DNA from: Candidatus Woesearchaeota archaeon
Lineage (GTDB): Archaea > Nanobdellota > Nanobdellia > Woesearchaeales > UBA12501
Assembly: GCA_016203375.1 (NCBI GenBank)
Contig: JACQMX010000078.1
Location: 1 to 9,474, forward strand
Direction of reading: 5' to 3'
Length of the DNA: 9,474 bases
Made by a program: the position numbers and the translations under genes. Positions 7,385 to 9,474 of the stretch are shown here, in pieces (within the stretch, counting starts at the first letter, position 1; the number at the start of each line of letters is the position of its first letter). The notes below the pieces were generated by a model. That model had not been told where the DNA came from. It ran no database searches and was given only the letters and a program-made list of their open reading frames with translations.

Positions 7385-8872
7385 TTAGCGTATTGGTTTT
7401 AAGCCAAGACTCTTCAATGGCTTCAGGAGCTCTTCATCAGGAGTGTCTGCAGAAAGTTCCGCGAGCAAGGAAAGATTCTTTCGCAGGCCGATATTAGTAC
7501 CTTCTGGTGTTTCAACAGGGCAGAGCCTGCCAAGGTGCGTTGGATGCAAGCCGCGAGCCTCGAAATTTTCTTGTGCGGCAGACAATGGACTGACAACGCG
7601 CTGGAGATGACTGAGGGTTTCCAAGTAATTCAGGCGCTGGATGCGCTGGCTGATACCTTTTCTCGCTCCAACCCAGGAGCCAGTAGCCATAGAGCTGTAG
7701 ATTCTTGAGGTGAGGAGCTTGTCCCGGATAATGACCTTGATACTCGGGAATTTGCCGCGCTTCACGATACGCTGGAAGTTATACAGGAGATCACCAATGA
7801 GCACCTTAAGGTTGACACGGAACAAGTCAGCGAGCAAGTCACCAGAAAGCTTCAAGCGCTTGTTCGCGTAATGATCCTTGTCATCAAGCTCAATTTCCTC
7901 ATTTGATGCCATGATAAATTTCTTGAGGAGCTTGCAGAGATTGTACGACTTATAGATACGATCGCGATGTACCGTACCAAGATGAGGGAGCAAGTACTTG
8001 TCAAGGATTTCCTGCATGCGCTCAATGCGGATTTCTTTTGATTGTGTAATGCCAATGCGCTTTGCGATATAATCAAGTGCTTCCTCTTCGGCTTTAATGT
8101 CAACAAACTCGAAGAGGTTAACGATGACATCATCGTACTGTCGTGTTGAGGAAACAAAGCGCATGATCTCCTCATCTTTCGTCAAGCCCAAGGCTTTGAG
8201 CAATACAACTACAGGAATGCGCTTGACACGGGTAAATGTAAGATAGAAAATACCGTCCTTCATCTTTTCGAGCGTGTGTGGGATCTTAAAGGAGCCGCGC
8301 TCGGAAAAAAGTTTTCCGGTATACTCGCTCACGCCAATTGACGTTTTCTCGATAAGCATCTTGTTGGCTGCAAGATCCTCCACTGCAATGAGCACTTTCT
8401 CCGTGCCATTGATGATAAAATAACCACCAGGATCATCAGGATCTTCGCCTTGCTCGATAAGCTCTTCGCGCGATAATCCTTTAAGGTGACAATATTTCGA
8501 TTTGAGCATGATAGGCAGATTACCAATTTGTGTGGTGAAAAGTTCACGCTGCACGCCATTGATTTCCGCACTTACTTCAATAAAGCACGGCGCAGAATAC
8601 GTGATCTTTCTCAAGCGTGCTTCGATGGGAAAGATCTTTTTCTTTGATCCATCCGCTTCAGTGATGGTTGGTTTCTCTACCCAAATCTTGTCAAACTTGA
8701 TCTTAAACTCATCAACATTATGTGGAATGATGGTTGGTTCAATGACTTTATTTTCCTCAATAATTTGTTGCAGCTCAACATCGATGAAAGTATTGAATGA
8801 TTCGATATTTGACGCTACGAAACTATGGTCTTCAAAGTATTTCTTCAAGAGGGTTTCAGAATATTTACGCAT
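7385..8872 (-). CDS. rpoB2: RNA polymerase subunit B'' (Rpo2N)
   Basis: This is the N-terminal part of the split second-largest subunit, 495 residues, matching known B'' proteins. It contributes the protrusion, lobe and fork. Family segments: KSKYCHLKGLSREELIEQGE (124-143), then DDPGGYFIINGTEKVLIA (146-163); DDKDHYANKRLKLSGDLL (330-347); and the fork region LHPTHLGRLCPVETPEGTN (442-460), the counterpart of the bacterial rifampicin region. It ends shortly after this, and B' continues 20 bp downstream. That is the natural archaeal split point, not a frameshift: both halves have proper ends. Its ATG overlaps the rpoH end by 8 bp (8865-8872), and a GGGGTGTGA SD-like sequence lies 3 nt before the ATG, so coupling to rpoH translation is likely. 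Confidence 0.97.
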   Translation of the reverse strand: MRKYSETLLKKYFEDHSFVASNIESFNTFIDVELQQIIEENKVIEPTIIPHNVDEFKIKFDKIWVEKPTITEADGSKKKIFPIEARLRKITYSAPCFIEVSAEINGVQRELFTTQIGNLPIMLKSKYCHLKGLSREELIEQGEDPDDPGGYFIINGTEKVLIAVEDLAANKMLIEKTSIGVSEYTGKLFSERGSFKIPHTLEKMKDGIFYLTFTRVKRIPVVVLLKALGLTKDEEIMRFVSSTRQYDDVIVNLFEFVDIKAEEEALDYIAKRIGITQSKEIRIERMQEILDKYLLPHLGTVHRDRIYKSYNLCKLLKKFIMASNEEIELDDKDHYANKRLKLSGDLLADLFRVNLKVLIGDLLYNFQRIVKRGKFPSIKVIIRDKLLTSRIYSSMATGSWVGARKGISQRIQRLNYLETLSHLQRVVSPLSAAQENFEARGLHPTHLGRLCPVETPEGTNIGLRKNLSLLAELSADTPDEELLKPLKSLGLKPIR

Positions 8873-9122
8873 TCGTCACACCCCGATAGAATATGCTTTT
8901 CCCCGCAGTTGGGCTATCACGAATGATCTTGATAACATCACCTGGTTTTGCGTCCAAATGCGCGATTGCCGGATCATCTTTCATGATCTTAGGCAACTCT
9001 TTAACAGAAATATTGTACTTTTCCAAAAGGTCCTTCTTCTCCTTCTCGCCCAACTTTGCGTGCTTCGGGATAAGGACGTGCTTGGTTGTGTCAATTTTTG
9101 GCTTTGTCAACGTACTTCCCAA
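8865..9122 (-). CDS. rpoH: RNA polymerase subunit H (Rpo5)
   Basis: RpoH is the archaeal counterpart of the C-terminal assembly domain of eukaryotic Rpb5 and sits at the lower jaw of the polymerase. Hallmarks are KHVLIPKHAKLGEKEKKDLL (about 14-33), YNISVKELPKI (36-46), DPAIAHLDAKPGDVIKI (50-66) and the C-terminal SPTAGKSIFYRGV (70-82). No ATG is available at the N-terminus. The coordinates use TTG at 9120-9122 (85 residues). A second TTG at 9108-9110 (81 residues, starting MTKPKID) fits the family N-terminus better and has a better-placed upstream purine stretch (GGGAAG), so the true start may be 9110. It is the first gene of the polymerase cluster, overlapping rpoB2 by 8 bp. Confidence 0.94.
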   Translation of the reverse strand: MGSTLTKPKIDTTKHVLIPKHAKLGEKEKKDLLEKYNISVKELPKIMKDDPAIAHLDAKPGDVIKIIRDSPTAGKSIFYRGVTNA

Positions 9123-9150
9123 ACCTTTCGAGCTTTGCTTTATGAATGGT

Positions 9151-9172
9151 GATGACCCTTGTTTTTGTCATC
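9151..9172. repeat. Inverted repeat in the tRNA-Lys to rpoH gap
   Basis: GATGAC (9151-9156) and GTCATC (9167-9172) are perfect 6-bp inverted arms around a 10-nt loop. As minus-strand RNA this gives a small hairpin between tRNA-Lys and rpoH, about 30 nt before the annotated rpoH start. No T-run follows it, so a standard terminator is unlikely. It could be a processing or leader element, or chance. Confidence 0.35.
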
Positions 9173-9184
9173 TACTTTTGTTTT

Positions 9185-9196
9185 GCAATGCATTGC
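9185..9196. promoter_or_regulatory. Perfect 12-bp palindrome, possible operator
   Basis: GCAATGCATTGC is a perfect palindrome in the 82-bp gap between tRNA-Lys and rpoH. It lies just downstream (minus strand) of TTATAA at 9199-9204, which could serve as a TATA box, so a dimeric regulator bound here would cover the core promoter. No TATA spacing or BRE can be confirmed, and rpoH may instead be read through from the tRNAs. Confidence 0.35.
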
Positions 9197-9218
9197 GATT
9201 ATAACGGGCCGGACGGGA

Positions 9219-9252
9219 CTTCCGGCGTCGGGTGCCTAGTCGGACACAACGT
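9219..9252 (-). other. tRNA-Lys intron 2 (T-loop, 59/60), 34 nt
   Basis: It interrupts TTCGAA|T of the T-loop; the border is unambiguous if a 7-nt loop is required. The borders fold into a near-ideal BHB: exon bases T54-T55-C56-G57 pair with 9221-9224 (4 bp, one G-U), leaving 3-nt bulges AA|A at the 5' site and AG|T at the 3' site. Within the intron CGTT pairs with GACG and GTGTC with GGCAC (one G-U) around a 6-nt loop. Confidence 0.88.
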
Positions 9253-9292
9253 TTCGAACCCGCGACCACCTGATTAAAAGTCAGGTGCTCTA

Positions 9293-9328
9293 GTTCCCAC
9301 GGCCCTGGTTTTTACTCCAGGGTTCGTA
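9293..9328 (-). other. tRNA-Lys intron 1 (D-loop, 19/20 to 21/22), 36 nt
   Basis: It interrupts the D-loop next to the invariant GG. The exact cut is ambiguous by two bases because TA occurs at both ends; 19/20 gives the best fold. There the 5' bulge is GG|T and the 3' bulge AC|T. Between them is a short imperfect helix (CCT with GGG plus a mismatch). The inner part pairs ACG with CGT, then CCCTGG with CCAGGG around an 8-nt loop. This is a relaxed BHB. Confidence 0.82.
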
Positions 9329-9359
9329 CCAGGCTGAGCTACCGGCCCAAAGGGAAAAA

Positions 9360-9474
9360 CGCCCTGGCCGGGAGTTTCCATTGCCCTTGAATTTCGATTT
9401 GAAGCCCAAGGAGTAATTTTTGAACCCGGGTCGAAGCCTCGACAGGGCTTCATGCTAGACCGGACTACACCACC
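9360..9474 (-). tRNA. tRNA-Asp(GTC), 5' end outside window, T-loop intron
   Basis: The window ends at tRNA position 6; the missing five bases should be GCCCT, to pair with the visible 3' acceptor strand CCAGGGC (9367-9361). G73 is at 9360 and no CCA is encoded. Anticodon arm: AAGCC-CTGTCGA-GGCTT, anticodon GTC. T-stem: CCGGG (9429-9425) with CCCGG (9372-9368). A 45-nt insert splits the T-loop after TTCAAA; without it the mature tRNA would be about 75 nt with T-loop TTCAAAT. The D-stem has two G-U pairs, as is usual for archaeal tRNA-Asp. It is upstream of tRNA-Lys by 11 bp (TTTTTCCCTTT on the minus strand). Confidence 0.93.
9374..9418 (-). other. tRNA-Asp intron (T-loop, 59/60), 45 nt
   Basis: It sits at exactly the same tRNA position as intron 2 of tRNA-Lys. 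Exon T54-T55-C56 pairs with GAA at 9378-9376, followed by an A-G mismatch. Bulges are AA|A at the 5' site and AC|T at the 3' site. The inner stem pairs ATT with AAT, then TCCTTGG with TCAAGGG (G-U at the ends). The BHB is slightly relaxed compared with the Lys one. Confidence 0.85.

Larger units (their letters stand above)
9205..9348 (-). tRNA. tRNA-Lys(TTT) with two non-canonical introns
   Basis: Position 1 is at 9348 and discriminator G73 at 9205; no CCA is encoded. Acceptor: GGGCCGG (9348-9342) with CCGGCCC (9212-9206). D-stem: GCTC (9339-9336) with GAGC (9290-9287). Anticodon arm: CCTGA-CTTTTAA-TCAGG (9285-9269), anticodon TTT at 9278-9276. T-stem: GCGGG (9263-9259) with CCCGT (9217-9213). 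The gene is 144 bp; removing 36 nt from the D-loop and 34 nt from the T-loop leaves a regular 74-nt tRNA with D-loop GGTA and T-loop TTCGAAT. The anticodon loop itself is uninterrupted, unlike most archaeal intron-bearing tRNAs. It lies 11 bp downstream of tRNA-Asp, probably in the same transcript, and 82 bp before rpoH. Confidence 0.95.

Noticed and set aside
8502..9152. Plus-strand open frame (216 codons) opposite rpoB2 and rpoH
   Set aside because: It crosses two clearly real minus-strand genes, has no recognisable motif and has no start signals.
9205..9348. tRNA-Lys pseudogene damaged by insertions
   Set aside because: All stems pair fully once the inserts are removed, and the insert borders form BHB-like folds; random insertions would not do this.
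1..9474. CRISPR array, insertion sequence, toxin-antitoxin or phage-like content
   Set aside because: No repeat-spacer pattern, transposase, terminal inverted repeats or phage gene is visible.

Overview
The window is archaeal. Almost everything on the minus strand is one transcription-machinery cluster. Read 5'->3' on that strand the order is tRNA-Asp(GTC), tRNA-Lys(TTT), rpoH, rpoB2 (B''), rpoB1 (B'), rpoA1 (A'), rpoA2 (A''), rpl30e, nusA. An RpoH subunit, a largest subunit split into A' and A'', a second subunit split into B'' and B', eukaryote-type ribosomal protein L30e and the short two-KH archaeal NusA together exclude bacteria. The B''/B' split is best known from methanogens, halophiles and relatives. 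The exact lineage cannot be fixed from this window; a compact DPANN-type archaeon is a low-confidence guess.

Layout. 1-654 (+): an unrecognised protein gene whose start is unresolved. The frame is open from base 10, but its only standard start codon is ATG 199, which has no ribosome-binding site. A TATA-like box, a strong Shine-Dalgarno (SD) and an ATG at 137 lie upstream in another frame. 677-997 (-): a small protein with a signal-peptide-like N-terminus, converging on the first gene. 1053-9122 (-): the seven-gene RNA polymerase/L30e/NusA cluster, with gaps of -8 to +38 bp, SD sequences before several genes, and a possible internal leaderless promoter before rpl30e. 9205-9474 (-): two tandem tRNA genes 11 bp apart, the distal one cut by the window edge.

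The polymerase genes together supply the catalytic core: A' carries the Mg-binding NADFDGD loop and the bridge helix, A'' the trigger loop, B''/B' the second half of the active-site cleft, and RpoH the jaw. NusA is a transcription-associated RNA-binding factor, and L30e joins the large ribosomal subunit.

The most unusual content is in the tRNA genes. Both are interrupted in the T-loop between positions 59 and 60, and tRNA-Lys has a second insert in its D-loop. Removing these inserts (36 and 34 nt from Lys, 45 nt from Asp) restores textbook tRNA cloverleafs. The insert borders fold into bulge-helix-bulge (BHB)-like structures, so they read as non-canonical archaeal tRNA introns. Neither tRNA has an intron at the usual 37/38 site.
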